Source: Acidaminococcus hominis (lineage in GTDB: Bacteria > Bacillota > Negativicutes > Acidaminococcales > Acidaminococcaceae). From it: DNA of 51,811 nt. The translations under genes and the position numbers were made by a program. The DNA is taken from the NCBI RefSeq assembly GCF_021044795.1, contig NZ_JAJNOP010000017.1. One strand, 5' to 3'. Below the pieces are notes generated by a model. That model was not told where the DNA came from, ran no database searches, and saw only the letters and a list, made by a program, of their open reading frames with translations. Position 1 is the first letter of the stretch; every line of letters begins with the position of its first letter. This document shows, one piece after another, positions 44,926 through 51,811 of this stretch.

Positions 44926-46200
44926 TTAGAAGGTAACCACCATTTGGGACCACAGGGTGCGGGCGTGTTTGCCGTTTTCGTCCCCGCCTTTGCCTTTCAG
45001 GTCGTAGTAGTCCACTTCGGCTACAAGGTTCTTGGCCAGGGTCACATTACCGCCCACTTTCCAGCCTTTGAATCCGTAGGTGGGGAAAGCGTCCCAAGCG
45101 CCGTCCATGGTATGGGCGATAACCGTAGGAGCTGCCTGGTCGTAGTAGGTTGCCAGCAGGCCCCAGCTGCCCGGGGTATCGCTTTCTGCCCCGCCGTAGG
45201 TGATGTGGGCTACAAAGCCGTCATCATCAGCGTTTGCCTTGTCAATATCGTCGTTATTGCCCTTCAGGTACATACCGCCGAAGTTGACCTTGCCAGCGGT
45301 GTAATCAGCGCCGACGGTCCAGATTTCGTCGTCGGTGCCGTCCATGCCCATGGAGTGCACGTCCTTGGCTTTCAGATAGCTGCCGACCAGGTGCAGGTTG
45401 CCCCAATCGCCACCCAGTTCGCCAAAGGCAAATTTGCCGGCGCCTTCTTCCAGGTTTTCATCTCCGTTCAGCTTGGTCCAGCTATAATCGCTGGCGCTGG
45501 CCATTTTGCCGTAAGCGCCGGTTACGTAGGCTTTGCCGAAGTTGTAGGTGGCTCTTACGCCATCCACTTGGGAATCGTAGATATTGCCGTCAGCCAGGAA
45601 TTCATCGTAGCGGCCGGCTTTTACCTGCAAACCGCCCAAACGGCCTTCCAGGAAAGCTCTTTGGAAATCGGTGTCATCATCCCCGGATTCGTTTTTGCCA
45701 CCGAAGTATTGATGATTTTCCAACATGGAAACATAATGCCAGTTGTCGTTGACTTCGCCGGTAAGCCAGATACGGGTACGCAGGTCGGATTCGGAGTTAC
45801 CGCTGTCATCGCCTTTGAAAACAGCGCCGCTGTTGTTGGCATAGCTGATTTGGGCTTCCCCAGTAATCTGAACCATATCAGCATTCTTTTCCAGTTTAGC
45901 GACTCTAACTCCCAAATTATCCAGTTCATCAGCAAACTCGCTGACCAGTCTGTCGTCAGCGCCAATAGCGCCTTTGGCCAGAGCCTTGGCCACAATCTGG
46001 GCCATTTCATACCGGGTCATGGTGCGGTCGCCCTTGAAGCTGCCGTCGGGATAGCCATCCACAATACCGGCTGCCGCCAGTTTGGCTACAGCTCCGTAAG
46101 CCCAATGGCCTGCGGGAAGATCAGAAAAAGGATTGGCGGCAAAAGCCGTTGCGCTGACTCCCAGAGCCATGGCCAGAGCCATTACCAGTTGTTTGTTCAT
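44926..46200 (-). CDS. SLH-domain outer-membrane porin (OmpM-like)
   Basis: A 424-residue outer-membrane protein with a signal peptide (cleavage after AFAA, near 22), one S-layer homology domain (about 23-80; FSDLPAGHWAYGAVAKLAAA, then GYPDGSFKGDRTMTRYEMA), a short coiled coil (about 85-105) and a beta barrel ending in MVVTF. In Negativicutes this architecture is the major OmpM-type porin: SLH binds polyamine-modified peptidoglycan and so tethers the outer membrane. ATG 46200 follows TAAGGAGG; a longer frame upstream has no signal sequence. Strong promoter at 46321-46349 and terminator at 44861. Confidence 0.93.
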   Translation of the reverse strand: MNKQLVMALAMALGVSATAFAANPFSDLPAGHWAYGAVAKLAAAGIVDGYPDGSFKGDRTMTRYEMAQIVAKALAKGAIGADDRLVSEFADELDNLGVRVAKLEKNADMVQITGEAQISYANNSGAVFKGDDSGNSESDLRTRIWLTGEVNDNWHYVSMLENHQYFGGKNESGDDDTDFQRAFLEGRLGGLQVKAGRYDEFLADGNIYDSQVDGVRATYNFGKAYVTGAYGKMASASDYSWTKLNGDENLEEGAGKFAFGELGGDWGNLHLVGSYLKAKDVHSMGMDGTDDEIWTVGADYTAGKVNFGGMYLKGNNDDIDKANADDDGFVAHITYGGAESDTPGSWGLLATYYDQAAPTVIAHTMDGAWDAFPTYGFKGWKVGGNVTLAKNLVAEVDYYDLKGKGGDENGKHARTLWSQMVVTF

Positions 46201-46320
46201 ACTTGCTTCCTCCTTAGGACGCAGCAAAAGGTCCTTGGGCAAGAGTTTCCTTGTTTCCTCTGCGGGACTTTTCTGCGCTTTTTTAGATTAGCCTATACTA
46301 ACTACTTTTGGCAATTCATT

Positions 46321-46349
46321 AGTATATATGAACTCGTGTGTAATTGCAA
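46321..46349 (-). promoter_or_regulatory. promoter of the porin gene
   Basis: Minus strand TTGCAA (46349-46344), 17 bases, TATACT (46326-46321), with a transcript leader of about 115 bases before the ATG. Confidence 0.65.
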
Positions 46350-46389
46350 CCCTTTTATGGCAAACTGGTGAATTTTTTTCATCAGTTAC

Positions 46390-46440
46390 AAAAAAAGCAC
46401 CCCTGCCCCATCTCGTACAGATGGAGCAGCGGCGCTGCAA
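46390..46440 (-). terminator. terminator of the suf operon
   Basis: A minus-strand stem with CTGCTCCATCT / AGATGGGGCAG followed by GCTTTTTTTG, just beyond the sufU stop at 46457. Confidence 0.75.
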
Positions 46441-46456
46441 TACTGCTTGGAAACGC

Positions 46457-46900
46457 TTATTTGCCTTCTTCCAGGGCATCTTTCAGGGTATGCCAGGCCA
46501 GAACAGCGCATTTTACCCTGGCAGGCATATTGGAGATGTTCTTCAAAGAAATGGCATCTTCCAAATCCTCCAGCTTGTCGTCATCGGTTTCTTCCCGCTT
46601 GATCATGGCCAGGAACAGGTCAATCAGGCGCAGGGCTTCCTTGACGCTTTTGCCTTTGATCAGGTCGATCATCATGTCGGCAGAAGCCTGGCTGATGGCA
46701 CAGCCATGGCCCGTGTAGGCGGCGTTCTTCACAATGCCGTTTTCAATGTCGGCCTGGAGGGTAATGTCATCGCCGCAGCTGGGGTTATGCCCATGTTCTT
46801 GCAGGGTATGGGGATTCAGTTCATGCTTATTGCTTTGGTTTTGGTTGTGTTCCAAGATAATATCGGAATACAACTGATTCATATCCAATTCGTTATCCAT
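46457..46900 (-). CDS. sufU: Fe-S cluster assembly scaffold/sulfur acceptor SufU
   Basis: A 147-residue SufU. The three Cys and the Asp that bind zinc or a nascent cluster are intact: Cys42 and Asp44 (NPSCGDD), Cys67 (GHGCAIS) and Cys131 (RVKCAVLAW). The 18-residue insert before the third Cys (from about 102), characteristic of SufU versus IscU, is present. In Firmicutes SufU is the zinc-dependent sulfur acceptor for SufS. It is the last gene of sufCBDSU, 12 bases after sufS. Confidence 0.95.
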   Translation of the reverse strand: MDNELDMNQLYSDIILEHNQNQSNKHELNPHTLQEHGHNPSCGDDITLQADIENGIVKNAAYTGHGCAISQASADMMIDLIKGKSVKEALRLIDLFLAMIKREETDDDKLEDLEDAISLKNISNMPARVKCAVLAWHTLKDALEEGK

Positions 46901-46912
46901 AGTTTCACCTAC

Positions 46913-48133
46913 TCAGTCCTTGAAGCCCATCTGCTTGCGCACCAGCGGCAGTTTGGACAGGAAGTAATCTACTTCTTCAATGGTATTGTAAATGTAGAAG
47001 CTGACCCGGTTGGACGCTTCACAGTGCAGATGTGCCCCCAGGGGCTGTGCACAGTGGTGGCCGCTGCGAATGGCAATGCCGTAGCTGTCCAGAATGGTGG
47101 CTGCATCGTGGGGATGGACGCCATCGATGGTAAAGGCAATGACCCCTACCTTTTCTTCCGGATTGCTGCTGCCGATCAGATGGATGAAGGGCAGCTTTTT
47201 CATGCCTTCCAGGCAGTGCTTGGTCAGTTCGTATTCGTGCTGTTCAATGGCGTCAAAGCCGATGTCTTCCAGGTAGTCAATGGCTGCATGGAGGGCAACA
47301 GCCCCTTCCACATTTTCCGTGCCGGCTTCAAATTTGAAGGGCAGTTCGTTGAAGGTGGTGGTCTGTTCCTGCACGTATTCAATCATGTCGCCGCCGCTGA
47401 GGAAGGGTTCCATATCGTTCAGCAGCGCTTCTTTCCCGTACAGCACGCCGGTGCCGGCAGAGCCCAGCATCTTGTGGCCGGAGAAGACGTAGAAGTCGCA
47501 GTCCCATTTCTGCACGTCGGATTTCATATGGGGTGCAGCCTGGGCACCGTCCAGAACTACCACAGCACCTACGCTGTGGGCCTTTTGAATGACCTTTTCA
47601 ATGGGGCGCTTCATGCCGAGAACGTTGCTGACGGCGGCAAAGGCCACGATTTTGGTCTTGTCGTCAATCTTGGCCAGATCTTCGTCAGTGAAATGGCCCT
47701 CGTCGTCCAGGTACATATATTCCAGCTTGGCGCCGGTTACCCGGCAGACTCTCTGCCAGGGCACCAGGTTGGAATGGTGTTCGGAAATGGGGAGTACAAT
47801 CTTGTCCCCTGCCTTCAGGTGGGTTTCCCCGTAGCTCCGAGCCACCAGGTTCAGGGCCTCGGTAGAGTTCCGAACGAAGATCACTTCCCGGCTGGATTTG
47901 GCATTGATAAAGCGGCGCACCGCTTCCCGGGCGTTATCGTACAGCTCGGAGGCTTCAATGCTCAGCACGTGGGCGCCCCGGTGGGGATTGCCGTTGTGAT
48001 GCTCCAGCAGGTCCACCATGGCGTGGATCACCTGATAGGGTTTTTGGGTGGTAGCAGCATTGTCCAGATAGACAAGCTGATGGCCATTATGCATTTTAGT
48101 CAAGATTGGGAAATCTTTGCGTACATTTATCAT
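46913..48133 (-). CDS. sufS: cysteine desulfurase SufS
   Basis: A 406-residue class V PLP enzyme that removes sulfur from cysteine for Fe-S cluster assembly. The PLP Lys in SGHKMLGSAGTGVLYG (about residue 225) and the persulfide Cys in RSGHHCAQPLG (about 362) are both present, as are NAATTQKP and TEALNLVARS. The ATG at 48133 follows AGAAAGGAAAT and overlaps the sufD end by 38 bases, an unusually long overlap in a different frame. It transfers sulfur to SufU encoded next. Confidence 0.96.
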   Translation of the reverse strand: MINVRKDFPILTKMHNGHQLVYLDNAATTQKPYQVIHAMVDLLEHHNGNPHRGAHVLSIEASELYDNAREAVRRFINAKSSREVIFVRNSTEALNLVARSYGETHLKAGDKIVLPISEHHSNLVPWQRVCRVTGAKLEYMYLDDEGHFTDEDLAKIDDKTKIVAFAAVSNVLGMKRPIEKVIQKAHSVGAVVVLDGAQAAPHMKSDVQKWDCDFYVFSGHKMLGSAGTGVLYGKEALLNDMEPFLSGGDMIEYVQEQTTTFNELPFKFEAGTENVEGAVALHAAIDYLEDIGFDAIEQHEYELTKHCLEGMKKLPFIHLIGSSNPEEKVGVIAFTIDGVHPHDAATILDSYGIAIRSGHHCAQPLGAHLHCEASNRVSFYIYNTIEEVDYFLSKLPLVRKQMGFKD

Positions 48134-49220
48134 TGCAATTTCCTTTCTGGTGGCAGAACTGCATTTTGGTCCGTACAGCCTGGAGCGCCTTGTTTTCCAG
48201 ATCTTCATCGCCCAGCTGGTCGATAACCGGCCGGATGTTGGATTCTACGATAATCAATTGGGCACCGGCTTCGTTAAAGCCGCGGCTCATGAGATAGAAC
48301 AGCATGTCCTTATCCAATTGGCCGGAGCTGGAAGCATGGTTGCCAACCACATCGTCTTCCTTGCACAGCAGCAGCGGCACGGAAATGGAGTGCACGCCCT
48401 TGTTCAGCAGCAGGCAGACATCGGATTCGTTGCCCACAGCCTTTTTGCCGCCCCGGAGGAAGTCGATGGTTCCCCGGAAGTACTTCTTGGAAGTCCCCAT
48501 CAGGGCACCGGTGGTCAGAATGTCCGTATTGGTCTTGCAGCCCTTGGTGGGTACCCAGTAGGAGTAGTCAAACAGCTGGTCGTCGCTGCCCAGGTACATG
48601 GAAGCACTGGTAAAATCGGCTTCATCATAGTCCAGGTTGCTGCGCACGTAGATCAGGTTCTGCTTGCCGCCCACTTCGGAGCTGACGAATTTCACTTTGG
48701 CCCGGGTGCTTTCCTGGCTCAGGCGCTGGTCAATATGCCGCACCCCTTCCCCATGGATCTGCACCTTGCTGATGGTCACCTTGGCATCTTCTTCTGCCTC
48801 AATGTATTGCAGCAGGTTCACGTAGCCGCCTTCAGCATCGCCGTCAAACAATTCGAAGACGTGCAGTTCGCTGCCCTTTTGGGCGTCGATTTTCAGCTGG
48901 CCTACCAGCCGGGGATTTTCTTCCGTCACTTCATAATGGAGCCAAACGGAAACTTTTTCACCAGCAGGAACGGTAATGGAGCAGTTCACATTGCCCCCTG
49001 CCAGTGCTTCAGCCAGGGACTCCTTGCTGGAACCTTGGTAATCTCCCAGGTCCGGCAATTGGTTTCCGGCGTACGCTTTTACTTCTGCCTTACCTTCCTG
49101 GCGGGTGGACAGTTCCACCGGCTTTAAGGCTGCAGCCGGTTCAGCGTCCAGTTCCAGGTGGTTCACCTTCATCCAGCGGAATGTGGGACGAGGGAGTTCG
49201 TTGAAATATTCTTTTTGCAT
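48096..49220 (-). CDS. sufD: Fe-S cluster assembly protein SufD
   Basis: A 374-residue SufB/SufD family protein, part of the SufBC2D scaffold. The right-handed beta-helix core is visible (YVNLLQYIEAEEDAKVTISK, RSNLDYDEADFTSASMYLG) with the C-terminal VGNHASSSGQLDKDMLFYLMSRGFNEAGA, where His-Ala is the SufD-type motif. A Cys-rich end (CHQKGNCNDKC) is atypical and lies within the overlap with sufS. ATG follows GGAGGGGAG, 13 bases after sufB. Confidence 0.93.
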   Translation of the reverse strand: MQKEYFNELPRPTFRWMKVNHLELDAEPAAALKPVELSTRQEGKAEVKAYAGNQLPDLGDYQGSSKESLAEALAGGNVNCSITVPAGEKVSVWLHYEVTEENPRLVGQLKIDAQKGSELHVFELFDGDAEGGYVNLLQYIEAEEDAKVTISKVQIHGEGVRHIDQRLSQESTRAKVKFVSSEVGGKQNLIYVRSNLDYDEADFTSASMYLGSDDQLFDYSYWVPTKGCKTNTDILTTGALMGTSKKYFRGTIDFLRGGKKAVGNESDVCLLLNKGVHSISVPLLLCKEDDVVGNHASSSGQLDKDMLFYLMSRGFNEAGAQLIIVESNIRPVIDQLGDEDLENKALQAVRTKMQFCHQKGNCNDKCTQRFPNLD

Positions 49221-49233
49221 GGTCTCCCCTCCC

Positions 49234-50673
49234 TTACATGGAACCCTTGAGTTCCAGATTGATCAAGTTGTTCATTTCCACAGCGTATTCCAGCGGCAGG
49301 GCCTTGGATACAGGTTCTACGAAGCCCCGTACCAGCATGGCTCTGGCTTCATCTTCGCTGAGGCCGCGGCTCATCAGGTAGAAGATGGCTTCATCGGAAA
49401 TACGGCCGATCTTGGCTTCATGGCCCAGATCCACGTTATCGTTTTTGATGACGATGGCCGGAATGGTATCGGATTGGGAAATTTCATCCAACATCAGGGA
49501 TTCACAGCTGACGTTGGACTTGGAGCCTTCGGCCTTCTCGTTGATGACCACAGAGCCCCGGTAGATACAAACCCCGCCGTCCTTGGAAATGGACTTGGAG
49601 TTGATGTTGCTGGTGGTATGGGGTGCATTGTGGACCACCTTGGACCCGGTATCCAGGTACTGCCCCTTGCCGGCAAAGGTTACACCGGTAAATTCGCAGT
49701 GGGCCCCTTCCCCGTTGAGGATGCTCATGGGGTACAGGCAGGAGGTATGGGAACCAAAGGAACCGGTGACCCAGTTGATGGTGCCGTTCTTGCCCACGAT
49801 GCAGCGCTTGGTGTTCATGTTGTACATATTCTTGGACCAGTTCTCAATGGTGGAATAGGTCAGGGTGGCGTCGTCGCCTACGAACAGTTCCACTGCACCG
49901 GCGTGGAGGTTGGCCACGTTGTACTTAGGAGCGGAGCAGCCTTCGATGAAGTGCACCTTGGCGCCCTTTTCCACAATAATCATGGTATGTTCGAACTGGC
50001 CGGCCCCAGGAGCGTTCAGACGGAAGTAGCTCTGCAGGGGGATGGACACGTCCACCCCGGCCGGTACGTACACAAAGGAACCGCCGGACCAAACAGCCCC
50101 GTGCAGAGCTGCAAACTTGTGGTCCGTAGGAGGAATCAGCTTCATGAAATGGGCCCGTACAATATCTTCGTACTGTTTCAGTGCCGTATCAAAGTCGGTG
50201 TAGACCACGCCTTGCTTTACCAGTTCATCCTGGATGCTGTGGTACACCACTTCGGAGTCGTACTGGGCGCCAACCCCTGCCAGAGAGGTCTTTTCTGCTT
50301 CGGGAATACCCAGCCGGTCAAAGGTATCTTTGATTTCGTCCGGCACATCGTTCCAGCTGGCTTTCATCTGGGTATTGGGCCGTACGTAGGTAATGATGTT
50401 GCTCATGTCCAGGCCGCTGATATCCGGTCCCCAGATGGGGTACGGAATCTGGTTGTAGATTTCCAGGGATTTCAGCCGGAAGTCCAGCATCCACTTGGGT
50501 TCCTGTTTCTTCTCAGAAATCTCCCGGACGATGTCGGGGGTCAGGCCAGCATCGGTGCGGTAGGAGTAATCAAAATCATTTCTAAAGTTATACATATTGC
50601 CCAGGTCGTCCAAGGAGTTGATCACTTTTTCCTGATCCAACTTGGCTTCCTCGGCCTTCTTTTCTTCAGTCAT
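49234..50673 (-). CDS. sufB: Fe-S cluster assembly protein SufB
   Basis: A 479-residue SufB, the scaffold subunit on which clusters are built with SufC and SufD. Hallmarks: AQYDSEVVYHSIQDELVKQG, the GGSFVYVPAGVDVSIPLQSY block, FIEGCSAPKY, SNVSCESLMLDE (catalytic Cys) and DLGHEAKIGRISDEAIFYL. The ATG at 50673 is chosen because GGCGGTG lies 6-7 bases upstream; a GTG 9 bases earlier is possible. Highly conserved, likely essential. Confidence 0.97.
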   Translation of the reverse strand: MTEEKKAEEAKLDQEKVINSLDDLGNMYNFRNDFDYSYRTDAGLTPDIVREISEKKQEPKWMLDFRLKSLEIYNQIPYPIWGPDISGLDMSNIITYVRPNTQMKASWNDVPDEIKDTFDRLGIPEAEKTSLAGVGAQYDSEVVYHSIQDELVKQGVVYTDFDTALKQYEDIVRAHFMKLIPPTDHKFAALHGAVWSGGSFVYVPAGVDVSIPLQSYFRLNAPGAGQFEHTMIIVEKGAKVHFIEGCSAPKYNVANLHAGAVELFVGDDATLTYSTIENWSKNMYNMNTKRCIVGKNGTINWVTGSFGSHTSCLYPMSILNGEGAHCEFTGVTFAGKGQYLDTGSKVVHNAPHTTSNINSKSISKDGGVCIYRGSVVINEKAEGSKSNVSCESLMLDEISQSDTIPAIVIKNDNVDLGHEAKIGRISDEAIFYLMSRGLSEDEARAMLVRGFVEPVSKALPLEYAVEMNNLINLELKGSM

Positions 50674-50688
50674 AGTTTTCACCGCCCA

Positions 50689-51426
50689 TTATTTCTTATA
50701 AGCGTCATAGCCGTTGGCTTCGATTTCCTGAATCAGGGAAGCGTCACCGGTCTTGACGATGCGGCCGTTGATCAGCACGTGCACCACATCCGGGTGGAGT
50801 TTTTGCAGGATTTCGCTATGGTGGGTGATGATCAGCAGGGAGTTGGTTTCATTGTGGTACTGGTTCACTGCCTTGGATACAATCCGGACAGCGTCCACGT
50901 CCAGGCCGGAGTCGATTTCGTCCAGCATGGTCAGTTTGGGTTCCAGCATGCACATTTGCAGAATTTCGTTCTTTTTCCGTTCGCCGCCGGAGAAGCCATC
51001 GTTCACATAGCGTTCCGCGTAGGAACGGTCCATGGCCAGTTCGTCCATTTCCTTGTGCAGCTTCTTTCTAAAGGGCATGATCCGCTGCTTTTCACCGCTG
51101 ATGGTGCTTTTGGCATTACGGATAAAGTTTTCTACGGAAATCCCCTGTACGGAGATAGGAGCCTGGAAAGCCATGAAAATGCCAGCCTTGGCTCTTTCGT
51201 TTACCGGTTCATGGGTAATTTCCTTGCCTTCAAAATAGATATGACCATCGGTAACCACATATTTGGGGTTGCCCATGACAGTATTGAATAACGTTGATTT
51301 GCCGGCGCCGTTGGAGCCCATAATGACATGGGTTTCGCCGGTATTGATGACCAAATCCAGGCCTTTCAGGATTTCTTTTCCTTCAACAGCCACCTTCAAT
51401 CCTTCCACGCGCAATAGTTCACTCAT
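50689..51426 (-). CDS. sufC: Fe-S assembly ATPase SufC
   Basis: A 245-residue ABC-type ATPase that powers the SufBCD scaffold. Walker A GSNGAGKSTLFN (about 35-46), the Q-loop FQAPISVQGIS, signature FSGGERKKNEIL, Walker B LTMLDEIDSGLD and the H-loop ITHHSEIL are all present. SufC lacks membrane partners, so it is cytoplasmic. First gene of the operon; ATG 51426 follows GTAGGAGAG, and an in-frame start 30 bases earlier is weaker. Confidence 0.97.
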   Translation of the reverse strand: MSELLRVEGLKVAVEGKEILKGLDLVINTGETHVIMGSNGAGKSTLFNTVMGNPKYVVTDGHIYFEGKEITHEPVNERAKAGIFMAFQAPISVQGISVENFIRNAKSTISGEKQRIMPFRKKLHKEMDELAMDRSYAERYVNDGFSGGERKKNEILQMCMLEPKLTMLDEIDSGLDVDAVRIVSKAVNQYHNETNSLLIITHHSEILQKLHPDVVHVLINGRIVKTGDASLIQEIEANGYDAYKK

Positions 51427-51811
51427 TTTAATCTCTCCTACCCACAGGCCCTTCAATGCTCTGTGTTTCTGAATTTATACCACTTTCCTATAAAACGTTC
51501 TGCCCGCCTAGACGGCCAGCCCCTAACCTTTGGCTGGTACGGAAGGCAAACGAACCAATCGGCTTTGGAGGTGACTTTCTACTGTAACCGAAAAATATTC
51601 ACCTCATTGCATTTCCTATTATAATCGATTTGTCCTTCACTTACAAGATATCCTACTCCAGTTGGGGGAATTTTTTTTGTAAATTTTAGGCTCTTCACGT
51701 TTTATTGTGGGATGGCAGATTTCTGCCATCCTTCTTTTATGTCTAGCAACATCCCACTGTCGCAATCTCTAGACAGTGCCGTTTCGTATAGATGGTAATG
51801 CTGAATATCGA
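51427..51811. other. suf operon leader and window edge
   Basis: No gene is supported. Between the suf promoter and sufC is a leader of about 185 bases with a GGGGCTGGCCGTCTAGGCGG-like G/C patch near 51505-51525 but no riboswitch class I recognise. Further right, GGATGGCAGA/CTGCCATCC (about 51710-51731) forms a hairpin followed by a short T run on the plus strand, possibly the terminator of a gene outside the window. Confidence 0.5.
51618..51646 (-). promoter_or_regulatory. promoter of the suf operon
   Basis: Minus-strand TTGTAA (51646-51641), exactly 17 bases, then TATAAT (51623-51618). Transcription would begin near 51610, giving a leader of about 185 bases before sufC. Confidence 0.8.

Noticed and set aside
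49105..51291. 728-codon open frame on the plus strand
   Set aside because: It is the antisense shadow of sufB/sufC, whose family motifs are unambiguous; low-complexity His/Val/Gly composition is typical of antisense frames.
51427..51610. Riboswitch in the suf leader
   Set aside because: The leader is long enough, but no conserved riboswitch core could be recognised by eye.

Overview
The window comes from a Gram-negative-staining (diderm) Firmicute of the class Negativicutes, most likely an Acidaminococcaceae-like gut anaerobe. A complete ADP-heptose/LPS inner-core operon headed by an LptD-like protein sits with an SLH-domain (OmpM-type) porin, strong Shine-Dalgarno sequences, a SUF-type (sufCBDSU) Fe-S operon and an acyl-CoA dehydrogenase/flavodiiron protein pair. 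The genus is inference; no rRNA or other diagnostic marker is present.

Left third (1-19.6 kb): metabolic cassettes, three of them paired with divergent LysR-type regulators. These are two aldo/keto reductases (-) with LysR (+); an acyl-CoA dehydrogenase-EtfA-rubredoxin fusion followed by a flavodiiron protein (+), probably an O2/NO-reducing pair; a five-gene operon (-) of alanine-racemase-like protein, PrpF isomerase, dicarboxylate symporter, RidA and MmgE/PrpD with LysR (+); and two class V PLP enzymes plus a DUF1847 protein (-) with LysR (+). A GNAT acetyltransferase and a HIRAN/coiled-coil protein follow. The intergenic regions hold related repeat elements with hairpin terminators.

Middle (19.6-28.5 kb): a broken IS3-type orfA, then a very large type I-C-like CRISPR array (101 repeats, 100 spacers by hand count, 20125-26841) read on the minus strand, with its leader on the right. 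Beside the leader only two scraps of a cas operon remain: the C-terminal part of cas7 (csd2) and the first ~29 codons of cas4. The array therefore has no functional cas genes in this window. Two neighbouring spacers share their 23 leader-side bases. A Val-Glu-Lys tRNA cluster with its own promoter and terminator follows.

Right (28.5-51.8 kb): mostly minus-strand envelope and housekeeping genes. An lptD-gmhA-hldE-hldD-gmhB-waaC-waaF operon makes and transfers heptose. A set of exported proteins (SH3b repeats, Ala/Pro/Lys-rich linkers, an NlpC/P60 hydrolase, a YbjX-family protein) surrounds a YigZ gene. A second dicarboxylate/amino-acid symporter, the SLH porin and the suf operon (with a recognisable promoter) close the window.

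The best candidates for something undescribed are the Alr-like/PrpF/RidA/MmgE catabolic operon with the neighbouring twin class V PLP cluster, the dehydrogenase-EtfA-rubredoxin/flavodiiron pair, and the giant CRISPR array with a collapsed cas locus.
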